From Gp6-AA40 sp963723495 (GTDB lineage Bacteria; Acidobacteriota; Vicinamibacteria; Vicinamibacterales; UBA2999), in contig CAVRQR010000011.1 of NCBI GenBank assembly GCA_963723495.1, positions 248,001 through 312,000 on the forward strand: a stretch of DNA of 64,000 nucleotides, read 5' to 3'. A program made the translations under genes and the position numbers. Of this stretch, positions 12,553 through 21,355 are shown piece after piece; within the stretch, counting starts at the first letter, position 1; each line of letters starts with the position of its first letter. Below the pieces are notes generated by a model. The model saw only the letters and a list, made by a program, of their open reading frames with translations, did no database searches and had not been told where the DNA came from.

Positions 12553-14709
12553 ATGATTCGATTCGAGACGCTTCTCGAAAAGGTGCGCGCCTATAGCCCG
12601 GAAGCCGATCTGGAGCTTCTGCGGCGCGCCTATGTGTTCTCGGCCCTCGAACACAAGGGCCAGGTGCGCCATTCGGGTGAGCCGTATCTCGTACACCCGC
12701 TCGAGGTCGCGGACTCGCTGGCCGACATGAAGCTCGACGTGGTCGCTGTCGCCGCCGGGCTGCTCCACGATGTCGTCGAGGACACGCTCACGACTCCGGA
12801 GCGGATCCAGGAGCTGTTCGGCAAGGAGATCGCGCACGTCGTCGAGGGTGTCACCAAGATCGGCGCGATCCCGTTCTCGTCGAGCGAGGAACGGCAAGCC
12901 GAGAACTTCCGCAAGATGCTGCTGGCGATGGTGGATGACATCCGCGTCATCCTCGTGAAGCTGGCGGATCGGCTCCACAACATGCGGACGCTGCATCACC
13001 TGCCCGAGGAGCGTCGCATCAAGATCGCCCAGGAGACACTCGACATCTACGCTCCGATCGCCAATCGCCTCGGGATGAGCAAAGTGAAGAACGAGCTCGA
13101 AGAGCTGTCGTTCAAGTATCTCGAGCCGAAGGCGTACGAGTCTCTCCGCTCGAAGGTCGAGGCGCGACGGAAAAACGCCGAAGGCGTGATCGACGAACTC
13201 ACGCGCGCGCTGCGAACGCGATTGGACGACGCACCGATCCCGATCAATACTCTCGACGGCCGAATCAAGCGCCTGTACAGCATTCATCTGAAGCTCACGC
13301 GGCAGAAGATCGATCTGGAACGCGTCTACGACTTCGTCGCGGTTCGTCTCATCACGCAGTCGGTCAAGGACTGCTACGCTGCCCTCGGCATCATTCACCA
13401 GACATGGTCGCCAGTGCCCGGTCGCTTCAAGGATTTCATCGCGATGCCGCGGCCGAACGGTTACCAATCACTACACACGTCGGTGATCAGCGAGCATGGC
13501 TTCCCGTTCGAGGTGCAGATTCGCACGGAGGAGATGCACCGCCGGGCCGAGGAAGGCATCGCAGCCCATTGGAAGTACAAGGAGGGGCGCGTTGGCGATC
13601 ACCGCGATGAACGCTATTTCCAGTGGATGCGGCAGCTGCTCGAGGTGCAACAGGAGGTCCGGGATCCGCAGGAATTCCTCCAGAATCTGAAGATCGACCT
13701 CTATCCCGAAGAGGTCTACATCTTCACGCCCAAGGGCGAGGTGCGATCGCTGCCACGTGGTGCGACCGCAGTGGACTTCGCGTACGTCGTTCACACCGAC
13801 GTGGGCAACCAGTGCGTCGGTGCCCGCATCAATGGGCGGATGGTTCCGCTGCGCACGCGTCTCCAGAACGGCGACATCGTCGAGATCGTCACGCAGAGCG
13901 GTCACAAGCCGAGTCGCGACTGGTTGTCGTTTGTCGTGACATCGAGAGCGCGCAGCAAGATCAAGCACGTGCTGCAAGCCGAGGAGCGGACGCGCAGCGT
14001 CGATCTGGGCCGTCGTCTCTTCGACAAGGAAGCCCGACGCTTTGGTCTGAATCCGGCAACGCTGCTCGAAAGCCCGGAGCTGGCAAAGTTCGCCTCTGAA
14101 TACGGCGCGAAGTCCCCCGACGAGCTGCTCGCGCACATCGGCTACGGAAAGCTCGCCGCGCGAACAGTTTTACAGAAGTCGACCAACGGTCAGCTTCGCG
14201 AGGACTCGTCGGTCGTGTCCGTGGTGAGGCGGGTGCTCCGCCCGGGCTCATCGTCTGACAAGATCAAAGTGCGCGGGACCGACGATGTGATGGTGTTCCG
14301 TGCGAAGTGCTGCAATCCGATCCGTGGCGAACGGATCGTCGGATATATCACCCGCGGAAAAGGCGTCTCGGTTCACTCACTCGGCTGTCCGAACGTTCTC
14401 AACCTGATGTTCGATCCGGAGCGACGGATCGATGTCGAGTGGGATAGTGCCGGCACCGACCAGGCGCCCTACATCGTGCGCCTCACCATGCAGGTGGAAG
14501 ATCGCAAGGGCATGCTCGCCGAGATCAGCGCGCGTGTGTCGGACATCAACACCAACATCACCAACATGGAAGCGCGCACCGGCGACGACCGTCAGGCGCG
14601 CATCGATATGACGGTCGAGATTCGAGACGTGAAGCACCTCGAAAAGGTGATCAAGTCGATCAAGGGCGTGCAGGGGGTGTTGGGCGTGGAAAGGACCGCG
14701 CGGGCGTAA
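12553..14709 (+). CDS. relA: Bifunctional (p)ppGpp synthetase/hydrolase RelA/SpoT
   Basis: Makes and degrades the stringent-response alarmone (p)ppGpp. Intact, 718 residues. The hydrolase HD domain (about 25-180) keeps HKGQVRHSGEPYLVHP and GLLHDVVEDT. The synthetase region contains DFVAVRLI and RFKDFIAMPRPNGYQSLHTS; the RFKD form of the RxKD loop is that of bifunctional Rel/SpoT rather than RelA-only enzymes. A TGS domain (YIFTPKGEVRSLPRGATAVD) and a C-terminal ACT domain (DRKGMLAEISARVSDINTNI) follow. It ends one base before the convergent ridA stop. rpmB and a DksA-like gene nearby fit growth control, though linkage alone proves nothing. The symbol could equally be spoT or rel. Confidence 0.97.
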   Translation: MIRFETLLEKVRAYSPEADLELLRRAYVFSALEHKGQVRHSGEPYLVHPLEVADSLADMKLDVVAVAAGLLHDVVEDTLTTPERIQELFGKEIAHVVEGVTKIGAIPFSSSEERQAENFRKMLLAMVDDIRVILVKLADRLHNMRTLHHLPEERRIKIAQETLDIYAPIANRLGMSKVKNELEELSFKYLEPKAYESLRSKVEARRKNAEGVIDELTRALRTRLDDAPIPINTLDGRIKRLYSIHLKLTRQKIDLERVYDFVAVRLITQSVKDCYAALGIIHQTWSPVPGRFKDFIAMPRPNGYQSLHTSVISEHGFPFEVQIRTEEMHRRAEEGIAAHWKYKEGRVGDHRDERYFQWMRQLLEVQQEVRDPQEFLQNLKIDLYPEEVYIFTPKGEVRSLPRGATAVDFAYVVHTDVGNQCVGARINGRMVPLRTRLQNGDIVEIVTQSGHKPSRDWLSFVVTSRARSKIKHVLQAEERTRSVDLGRRLFDKEARRFGLNPATLLESPELAKFASEYGAKSPDELLAHIGYGKLAARTVLQKSTNGQLREDSSVVSVVRRVLRPGSSSDKIKVRGTDDVMVFRAKCCNPIRGERIVGYITRGKGVSVHSLGCPNVLNLMFDPERRIDVEWDSAGTDQAPYIVRLTMQVEDRKGMLAEISARVSDINTNITNMEARTGDDRQARIDMTVEIRDVKHLEKVIKSIKGVQGVLGVERTARA

Positions 14710-15090
14710 CTAGGAGAGCACCGCGATCGCGTCGACCTCGATCTTCACATCCCGTGGCAGTCGGGCGACCTGCACGGTCGCGCGAGCCGGGGGCGGCGCC
14801 ACGATATGGCGACTGTAGACTTCGTTCATCGCGGCGAAGTCACCCATGTCGGCCAGGAACACCGTCGTGCGAACGACGTGCTCGAAACCCACACCTGCCG
14901 CTCGCAGGAGTGCGCCGAGATTGCGCATGACCTGCTCGGTCTGAGCGGTGATGTCGCCGTCGATCAACGCACCGCTCGCCGGATCGATCGGGATCTGGCC
15001 GGACACGAAGAGCAGATTCCCGGCCTTGATCGCCGGCGAGTACGCTCCCATGGCCTTGGGAGCATCGGGCGCACTGATGAGCTGTCTCAC
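14710..15090 (-). CDS. ridA: RidA family 2-iminoacid deaminase
   Basis: Small cytosolic enzyme that hydrolyses reactive enamine/imine intermediates from PLP enzymes. Intact, 126 residues. AYSPAIKAGNLLFVSGQIPI and the C-terminal PPPARATVQVARLPRDVKIEVDAIA, with the family's catalytic-site Arg in PPPARATV, are clear. The start is a GTG one base after the stop of rpmB, implying translational coupling. Convergent with relA with no spacer between stops. Confidence 0.94.
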   Translation of the reverse strand: MRQLISAPDAPKAMGAYSPAIKAGNLLFVSGQIPIDPASGALIDGDITAQTEQVMRNLGALLRAAGVGFEHVVRTTVFLADMGDFAAMNEVYSRHIVAPPPARATVQVARLPRDVKIEVDAIAVLS

Positions 15091-15091
15091 G

Positions 15092-15283
15092 TCAAGCCGC
15101 CTTCGTCACCTTGCCGTTCCGGAGGCAGCGCGTGCACACCCGAATGCGCTTGGCCGCCCCGTTGACCAGCGCGCGAACTCTCTGGAGATTGGGTTCAAAC
15201 CGTCGGGGTCCCACATTGTGCGCGTGGGAAACCGTCCGGCCGACGACCGGCCCCTTATGACAGACCTCACACCGCTTCGCCAT
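15092..15283 (-). CDS. rpmB: 50S ribosomal protein L28
   Basis: Large-subunit ribosomal protein, 63 residues from ATG 15283. MAKRCEVCHKGPVVGRTVSH and ALVNGAAKRIRVCTRCLRNG are characteristic. It is the zinc-binding (C+) form with two CxxC pairs. A TTG in frame at 15301 would add six residues, but the ATG gives the standard N-terminus. Followed one base later by ridA. Confidence 0.96.
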   Translation of the reverse strand: MAKRCEVCHKGPVVGRTVSHAHNVGPRRFEPNLQRVRALVNGAAKRIRVCTRCLRNGKVTKAA

Positions 15284-15387
15284 GTTGCTGTTCTCGCTCA
15301 AACACCGGTGCTCAGTGCGTCCGGTGGGTTATCCAGTTGGGTGGCGTCGGCTGCTGCCAGACGCACAAACGCAATATTGTAGCAGGC

Positions 15388-16029
15388 TTAGGGCAGAATC
15401 AGCGAACTTGTAGGCTGCGCCGCGTCGTCTGGCGATGTCTGTCCCCGCCGGACGTGAAGCAGCCGGGCGACCAGCGCGATGTATGCCGTGTCGTCGCCAG
15501 ACTGTTTGCGGGTCTCGCGTGCGCCCCGCTCTATCGCGCGAAGCGAAATCGCAAGCTCGCCGTCATAGATCTTCGTACCGTGACCCCGCACCTCGTCGAG
15601 CATCGCGCTCATTTCCTTGGCCAGCCGCTGCGCGGGCAGTGACGCTGGCCGATGTTCGTAGAGCACTCCGCGGCCAGCTGTTTCCACCGTAGCGGCGACG
15701 GCGGCTGCCGCTTCAGCGACATCTTCGTCGACTAGGCGGCTCAAAGCTTCAGGTTTGTGGCGTGCAATCACCGAGTGAATCAGGAAGAAGAGCTGATACT
15801 GCCGCTCCGTCAGGTGACTGATGGTCGGCAGCAGGACAGCGACGTCGCTTTCCTGCTGTCTCTTCACCACGGCTGCGGGGTGCTCGCGAGCGCTCACAAG
15901 GTAGCTGCACGTCTCCGGGCACCGAATCTCGACGAGGCGTTTCGTCCCGCAGCAGATGGCGCAAATACTCGCTCTCAAAGCCGGACATTCGCGGCGTCCT
16001 TTCCGCTGACCACAGGAAGGGCACGTCAT
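15388..16029 (-). CDS. Conserved protein with N-terminal Cys-rich zinc motif
   Basis: 213 residues of unknown function. The N-terminus has three cysteine pairs: CPSC, CAICCGTKR and CPETCSYL, spaced like a zinc-binding module. The remainder is helical and soluble, with no membrane segment. The region LLPTISHLTERQYQLFFLIH looks like a conserved helix. I recognise the style from Acidobacteriota genomes but know no activity. It sits alone between rpmB and a long non-coding stretch. Role in RNA or protein binding is only a guess. Confidence 0.72.
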   Translation of the reverse strand: MTCPSCGQRKGRRECPALRASICAICCGTKRLVEIRCPETCSYLVSAREHPAAVVKRQQESDVAVLLPTISHLTERQYQLFFLIHSVIARHKPEALSRLVDEDVAEAAAAVAATVETAGRGVLYEHRPASLPAQRLAKEMSAMLDEVRGHGTKIYDGELAISLRAIERGARETRKQSGDDTAYIALVARLLHVRRGQTSPDDAAQPTSSLILP

Positions 16030-16677
16030 GAACGGTCAGCTTCGCATACGTTCGAGACCCAGGCAACGAGACGTCACCCGTCCGACATCCTGTGGCAACA
16101 TACCGACCCCGTTTCATGACAGCCGTCGGAGTTCCAGCGCTGACGAAATATCGACGTATTGCTGATTAATCGACAGTTCTGTCGGCTCAAACTGTAGAGT
16201 TGGCTACACCCACGCGCAGTGGTGAGCAACCCGTCTACTCGACGCCAGCCGCCCGGCTGCAAGGCCGATAAATCTATTAACACCAAAATTATCAATATCT
16301 TACGGTTTCAGCGCGTTTGTAGTTCGCCCGACCTGGCGCAGATTCTTCACCGGCTGGGCCTGCGAAATCGGTGGTGCTGATTAACGATTTCGTGGTTTTA
16401 GGTCGAGATCGTCAGTGGACACTGGCGCCAAAACCTCAGTGGGCGCGGCGGCGTCTAAAGATTCGAGCGCCTGAGCGGCGCCAGGTTGATCTTCGTAATT
16501 CATAGAGAGCACGCAACTTCATCGACTATGCAGGTAAAAGACTGGGCCACTTGGCGACTCAGCGGACGTCGATATCACACGAGTGGTTCACAGTTAGGCA
16601 CTGTGCTTGCATTGCCGGCGGCATCATAGGACTGATACGAGCCTCAATGAGAGGCACGCGGAAGGGAGCGAGGCATC
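16030..16677. other. 648-base non-coding stretch upstream of the DksA-like gene
   Basis: No reading frame with protein-like composition on either strand. The part around 16260-16320 is AT-richer than its surroundings. A small inverted repeat (GCCTC/GAGGC, about 16639-16653) lies just before the DksA-like gene. I see no tRNA or other RNA gene. Confidence 0.5.
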
Positions 16678-17127
16678 ATGGCGACGACGACGAAAAAGAA
16701 GGTAGCGGCAAAGACGAGCCGCTATGACGAGCTGAGAAAAATGCTCGAGGATCGCCGTCGGGAGTTGCTGAACTCGGTACACGAGAAGATTCGCGACGCC
16801 CGGGCGGAGGGCAACAAGGAGCGGGACGTTTTGGATCAGGGCGAGAGCTCCGAGGTCGACATCCAGGAAGACATCGAGTTCGCGCTCATCCAGATGAAGT
16901 CCGAGACCCTGAACAAGGTGGACGCGGCATTGCGCCGGCTCGAAGAGGGCACCTACGGTGACTGCTTCGAGTGCGGTGACGAAATCGCGGAAGCGAGACT
17001 GCGGGCGCTGCCGTTCGCAGTGCGTTGCAAGGACTGCGAAGAGGCTCGTGAAACGGCCGAGCGTCGGGAGCGGATGGCCGCGCAGAAGCGCGGATCGTCG
17101 GCGCTCTTCTACGACATGTCCAACTGA
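16678..17127 (+). CDS. DksA/TraR family transcriptional regulator
   Basis: RNA-polymerase-binding zinc-finger protein of the DksA/TraR family, 149 residues. A Lys-rich N-terminus precedes a coiled-coil hairpin (RYDELRKMLEDRRRELLNSV onward), with acidic residues at the tip (DQGESSEVDIQEDIE). The C4 zinc finger follows (CFECGDEI and CKDCEEAR). Such proteins work with ppGpp at secondary-channel-controlled promoters; RelA/SpoT is encoded 2 kb upstream. It is followed by an excellent terminator. Assignment as true DksA rather than a paralogue is uncertain. Confidence 0.9.
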   Translation: MATTTKKKVAAKTSRYDELRKMLEDRRRELLNSVHEKIRDARAEGNKERDVLDQGESSEVDIQEDIEFALIQMKSETLNKVDAALRRLEEGTYGDCFECGDEIAEARLRALPFAVRCKDCEEARETAERRERMAAQKRGSSALFYDMSN

Positions 17128-17160
17128 CGCGCTTTCGGCTGCGAGCGCTCGATTCCATGG

Positions 17161-17199
17161 TGCCCAACTCCCACGATCGTGGGAGTTGGGCATTTTTTT
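17161..17199 (+). terminator. Rho-independent terminator after the DksA-like gene
   Basis: A perfect 32-base inverted repeat (17161-17192, centre ACGATCGT) is followed by seven T residues (17193-17199). Its arm contains CCCAACTCCCA, a motif repeated downstream of lon. Confidence 0.93.
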
Positions 17200-17233
17200 G
17201 TTGTGATAGCCTCGTGGCCGCCTTCGGTACGCA

Positions 17234-19657
17234 ATGGCCGACGAACTCCTTGACCTGGAATCCGCAACCGACCGGCCGCTGGCCGTGCCGAGTGAGTTGC
17301 CGATCCTGCCGCTGCGGGACACGGTGTTGTTCCCGAATTCCTTCATGCCGCTGGCAGTGGCACGCGAGGCATCGGTCCGCCTGATCGATGATGCGATGTC
17401 GGGCGCCAAGCTGATTGGCGTTTTCACCCAGAAGGACGCGTCGGTCGAGGAGCCTCTGCAGGGTGATCTGCACGCGGTTGGGACCGCAAGCCACGTGCAC
17501 AAGATGTTCAAGCTGCCAGACGGGAGCTTGCGGCTGATCGTTCAGGGACTGTCGCGGCTCACGCTCGAGGAGGTCACATCGACGCGCCCATACTTGCGCG
17601 GACGCGTCCTGCCCGCTCCCGAGTCGCTCGATGAGAACCAGCGGCTCGAAATCGATGCCCTGCTCAGAAACATCAAGACCAGCTTTCAGCAGGTCGTCTC
17701 GCTCTCCCCGCTGCTCTCGGACGACTTGCAGACCCTCGCCGCCAATATTACCGAGCCCGGTCGTCTCTCCGATTTCATCGCTTCGAGTCTGACCACGATC
17801 ACCACGACGGTGAAGCAGGAGGTGCTCGAGAAGCTCGACGTCCGCGAGCGCATGGACGCACTGAATCGAATCCTCATCAAAGAGCTGGAAGTTCTCGAGC
17901 TGGGATCGAAGATTCAGTCGCAGGTGCAGTCTGAAGTCGGCCGCAACCAGCGGGAGTATTTCCTGCGCGAGCAGCTGAAAGCGATTCAGAACGAACTCGG
18001 CGAGGGTGACGATCAGACGAAGGACATCGAAGAACTCCACGAGAAGATCGAGGCGGCAGGCATGCCGGAGGCGGTCCGCAAGGAGGCGCTTCGCGAGCTC
18101 GATCGACTCGCTCGCATGCCCGTGGCAGCCGCCGAGTACACGGTGTCGCGCACCTACATGGACTGGCTGGTGACCCTCCCGTGGCAGAAGCGAACCGAAG
18201 AGGTCATCGACCTGCCGAAGACGAAGGACGTTCTCGACACCGATCATTCCGGTCTCGAGAAAGCGAAAGATCGCATCCTCGAGTACCTCGCCGTCCGCAA
18301 GTTGAATCCCGAGGTCAAGGGGCCGATCCTCTGCTTTGCCGGTCCCCCGGGAGTCGGCAAGACGTCTCTTGCGAAATCGATCGCCCGCTCGCTCGGCCGC
18401 AAGTTCGTCCGGGTCTCGCTCGGCGGCATGCGCGACGAGGCGGAGATCCGCGGTCATCGCCGGACCTACATCGGCGCGTTGCCAGGACAGATCATCCAGG
18501 GCCTGCGCCGCGCGGAGTCCCGCAACCCGGTGTTCATCCTCGACGAGATCGACAAACTGGGTGCTGACTTTCGCGGCGACCCGGCATCGGCGCTGCTGGA
18601 GGTGCTCGACCCCGAGCAGAACAACTCGTTCCGCGATCACTACCTGGATGTGCCATTCGATCTGTCCGAGGTCCTGTTCATCACGACCGCGAACGTGCTG
18701 CACCCGATCCCGCCGGCGCTCCGTGACCGCATGGAGGTGCTCGAGATCCCGGGCTACACCGAGGAGGAGAAGCTCGCAATCGCGCGCGAACATCTGGTGC
18801 AGAAACAGATCGCGAACCACGGCCTGACATCCGAGCAGTTGGTCATCACCGATGGTGCGCTGAGCACGGTGATCCGCGGCTACACGCGGGAAGCCGGTGT
18901 ACGAAATCTCGAAAGAGAAGTGGGCGCACTCTGCCGCAAGGCCGCTCGTCGTCGCGCCGAAGGCGACGAGTCGCCGCTGACGATCACCCCGGCCGTCGTC
19001 ATGGACATGCTTGGTGCGCCGACGTTTCTGGACGAGGAGATCGAAGAGCGTACGAAGGATCCCGGTGTGGCCATTGGCCTGGCGTGGACACCCGCGGGCG
19101 GCGATGTGTTGCTGGTCGAGGCCTCACGGATGCCAGGTGCAGGGACACTGACGCTGACCGGTCAGCTTGGCGACGTGATGAAGGAGTCGGCTCGCGCGGC
19201 GCTTTCGTGGTTCCGTGCGCACGCTGCCGCCTACGGTGCGGATCCGGACTTCTTCAAGAACGCCGAGATACACCTGCACGTGCCGTCAGGCGCCATTCCC
19301 AAGGATGGTCCCTCGGCGGGCGTGACCATGGCGACCGCCCTCGCATCGGAGTTGACCAGGCGGTCGGTGCGTGGCGATATCGCGATGACCGGTGAGGTCA
19401 CCCTGTCTGGTCGTGTGTTGCCCGTGGGTGGAATCAAGGAGAAGGTTCTGGCGGCGCGACGTGTCGGCATCAGGGAAGTGATCCTCCCGAGGCAGAACGA
19501 GAAGAACGTGAAGGAGGATCTCTCCGAGGATCTGAAACGCGATCTCACGATTCACTACGTGCAGACCGTGGACGAGGTCCTGCTGCTGGCCCTGTTGCCG
19601 GCGGCTAAATCGCGCAGCGATCGCAAGACCCGGAAGGTTCAACCCGCTCTTCAATAG
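17234..19657 (+). CDS. lon: ATP-dependent Lon protease
   Basis: Cytosolic AAA+ serine protease that degrades misfolded and regulatory proteins. Intact, 807 residues. The N-terminal LON substrate domain (about 20-210) is followed by a coiled-coil. The AAA+ domain has Walker A GPPGVGKTS (about residue 370) and Walker B VFILDEID (about 433). The protease domain has nucleophile Ser694 in KDGPSAGV and Lys735 in GGIKEKVL, the Ser-Lys dyad. Monocistronic: a terminator lies 35 bases upstream and an imperfect hairpin follows. Confidence 0.98.
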   Translation: MADELLDLESATDRPLAVPSELPILPLRDTVLFPNSFMPLAVAREASVRLIDDAMSGAKLIGVFTQKDASVEEPLQGDLHAVGTASHVHKMFKLPDGSLRLIVQGLSRLTLEEVTSTRPYLRGRVLPAPESLDENQRLEIDALLRNIKTSFQQVVSLSPLLSDDLQTLAANITEPGRLSDFIASSLTTITTTVKQEVLEKLDVRERMDALNRILIKELEVLELGSKIQSQVQSEVGRNQREYFLREQLKAIQNELGEGDDQTKDIEELHEKIEAAGMPEAVRKEALRELDRLARMPVAAAEYTVSRTYMDWLVTLPWQKRTEEVIDLPKTKDVLDTDHSGLEKAKDRILEYLAVRKLNPEVKGPILCFAGPPGVGKTSLAKSIARSLGRKFVRVSLGGMRDEAEIRGHRRTYIGALPGQIIQGLRRAESRNPVFILDEIDKLGADFRGDPASALLEVLDPEQNNSFRDHYLDVPFDLSEVLFITTANVLHPIPPALRDRMEVLEIPGYTEEEKLAIAREHLVQKQIANHGLTSEQLVITDGALSTVIRGYTREAGVRNLEREVGALCRKAARRRAEGDESPLTITPAVVMDMLGAPTFLDEEIEERTKDPGVAIGLAWTPAGGDVLLVEASRMPGAGTLTLTGQLGDVMKESARAALSWFRAHAAAYGADPDFFKNAEIHLHVPSGAIPKDGPSAGVTMATALASELTRRSVRGDIAMTGEVTLSGRVLPVGGIKEKVLAARRVGIREVILPRQNEKNVKEDLSEDLKRDLTIHYVQTVDEVLLLALLPAAKSRSDRKTRKVQPALQ

Positions 19658-19663
19658 AGCCTT

Positions 19664-19740
19664 CAACTCCCAACTTCTAACCTCCAAATTCCAAAACCTC
19701 TGATCAGGTTTGGGAGTTGGAGGTTGGGAGTTGGAAGTTG
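19664..19740. repeat. Long imperfect hairpin of CAACTCCCA-type repeats
   Basis: Left arm 19664-19699 and right arm 19706-19740 are near-complements around CTGATC, and each arm is built of degenerate CAACTCCCA/TGGGAGTTG units. It lies between convergent lon and NUDIX genes and overlaps the last NUDIX codons. The same unit forms the stem of the terminator at 17161-17192. Confidence 0.75.
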
Positions 19741-20273
19741 ATCAGACTGAGGCCAGCGATCGTCTTCAGGTCGATCACTTCTCCCGCCGCGATCATCCGC
19801 CGAAGCTCGTCGTGCGCGAATGGGCACGCCTCGATGTCTTCGTCGTCGTCCTGATGAGCCTCTTCGTCTTCGGCACCAGGTGTTCGCAGGCCGGTCGCTT
19901 TGAAGAACGTCATTTCTTCGTCGCAGTAGCCCGGCGTTGGGAAGTACGAGCCCAGTCGCTCGATGCTCGCCGGTATCTGCCCGGTTTCTTCCTGACATTC
20001 GCGTCGCGCTGCGCGTTCGACATCCTCTCCCGGCTTGAGGCTGCCGGCAGGAAGTTCCCAGGCCCACCGGCCGATCGCGGGGCGGTATTGCCTGACCAGG
20101 ATGATTTCGTTTCGAGCGGTGATGGGAATGATGACGACCGACCCGGGGTGTCGGATGATCTCAGCCTGCAGCTCGCCCCCTTTCGGGAGCGGAATCGTCT
20201 CAATGCGCACGCTGAAGACGCGACCTTGAAAAATCGCTCGAATCTCTTTGGGGACGATCGGCGGTTCGTTCAT
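19704..20273 (-). CDS. NUDIX hydrolase, ADP-ribose pyrophosphatase type
   Basis: Hydrolyses nucleoside diphosphate-X compounds, probably ADP-ribose or a sugar nucleotide. 189 residues from ATG 20273. The canonical NUDIX box is complete from Gly in AGSLKPGEDVE to REC QEETGQ, matching GX5EX7REUXEEXGU. The N-terminal strand region (GRVFSVRIETIPLPKGGELQ) is like NudF. The start overlaps the rluD stop by ATGA. The C-terminal tail (INFQLPTSNSQT) is encoded by the repeat hairpin and may be an accidental extension. Confidence 0.9.
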   Translation of the reverse strand: MNEPPIVPKEIRAIFQGRVFSVRIETIPLPKGGELQAEIIRHPGSVVIIPITARNEIILVRQYRPAIGRWAWELPAGSLKPGEDVERAARRECQEETGQIPASIERLGSYFPTPGYCDEEMTFFKATGLRTPGAEDEEAHQDDDEDIEACPFAHDELRRMIAAGEVIDLKTIAGLSLINFQLPTSNSQT

Positions 20274-21291
20274 TCGGCGTCCTTGTCTTCGGGCGGCCAC
20301 CCAGGGAGATCCTCGAGCACTCGAGTGAGATCGTCCGGCAATCCTGCGATGAACTGCATCCGACGCCCGTCGGCTGGATGCGTGAACGCCAGACGTGCGG
20401 CATGGAGAAACGGCCGTTGCAGTCGCTGCACGGCGCGGATATCGCCAGGCACGCGGCGATGAACACCTCCATAGGTCGAGTCGCCGACGATGGGGTGGCC
20501 TATGGCGCTGAGATGGACTCGGATCTGATGGGTGCGACCGGTATGAATCGCGACCTGGCACAACGTCAGACCCGGCATGTGATGGGCACGGGTAATCCTG
20601 GTCACGGCATGACGGGCACGACTCGCGCGCGTCGACATCTTCAGGCGATCCGAGGGATCCCGTCCGATGGCCGCTTCGATTCGCCGGCCGGCCTGCACGA
20701 CGCCCCACACAAGGGCAATGTATTCCTTCTCGACTTCGTGATCGTGGAACTGTCGCGCAAGCTCGTGATGGGCCGCGTCGTTCTTGGCGACCACCATGAG
20801 CCCGGATGTGCCGCGATCGAGTCGATGCACGATGCCCGGCCTGAGCTCGCCGCCGACGCCGCTCAAGTCGTTCAGATGATGCAGCAGCGCGTTGACGACA
20901 GTGCCGGATGCGTGGCCGGCACTTGGATGGACCACCATGCCGGCGGGCTTGTTGAGGACGGCGAGGTCGGGATCCTGATACAGGATGTCGAGCGGTAGAG
21001 CCTCACTCGAGACTGTTGAAGGAGTAGCCTGGGGCAGGGCGATGCTGACGCGGTCGCCCTCACGGACGACCAGATTCGCTCGTGCCTCGTGCGACCGTGG
21101 TCCTTTCGGACCGTCTCGCTGAATGTCGACGTGACGGTCCGAGATCAGGCGCTGAATCTGCGAACGCGAGTAATCGCCGAGGAGAGACCGAGGACTCGGT
21201 CGAGCCGTTGCCCATCGAATTCAGCAGTAACCAACAACGTGCGGCTCTGGGCTGTCGTCTCTGGGCTCTGGGCCCCAGGTTCACTGTTCAT
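20270..21291 (-). CDS. rluD: RluD-type 23S rRNA pseudouridine synthase (frameshifted)
   Basis: Converts specific uridines of 23S rRNA to pseudouridine. The catalytic part from about 21000 down contains GIVHRLDRGTSGLMVVAKND with the nucleophilic Asp of RLD, plus VAIHTGRTHQIRVHL. Upstream, the same frame gives SQIQRLISDRHVDIQ, and after a frame change near 21165 the other frame gives LLVTAEFDGQRLDRVLGLSS, together an S4 RNA-binding domain. ATG 21291 is the first start; the opening residues (NSEPGAQSPETTAQS) come from a low-complexity repeat, so a start nearer LLVTAEF is possible. Overlaps the NUDIX gene. Confidence 0.88.
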
Positions 21292-21355
21292 GTTGGAAGC
21301 TCGAGGCCACGAGCCAAGCCCGCAGCCACGAGCCCAAAGCCAAGAGCCTAGAGTT

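Noticed and set aside
12532..13467. 311-codon minus-strand frame opposite relA
   Set aside because: Shadow of the RelA/SpoT reading frame; high-GC codon bias keeps it open.
16030..16677. Possible tRNA or small RNA in the long gap
   Set aside because: No cloverleaf arms or TTCGA-type T loop could be matched.
16886..18820. 644-codon minus-strand frame opposite lon and the DksA-like gene
   Set aside because: It crosses a strong terminator and two clear genes; the product looks like antisense translation.
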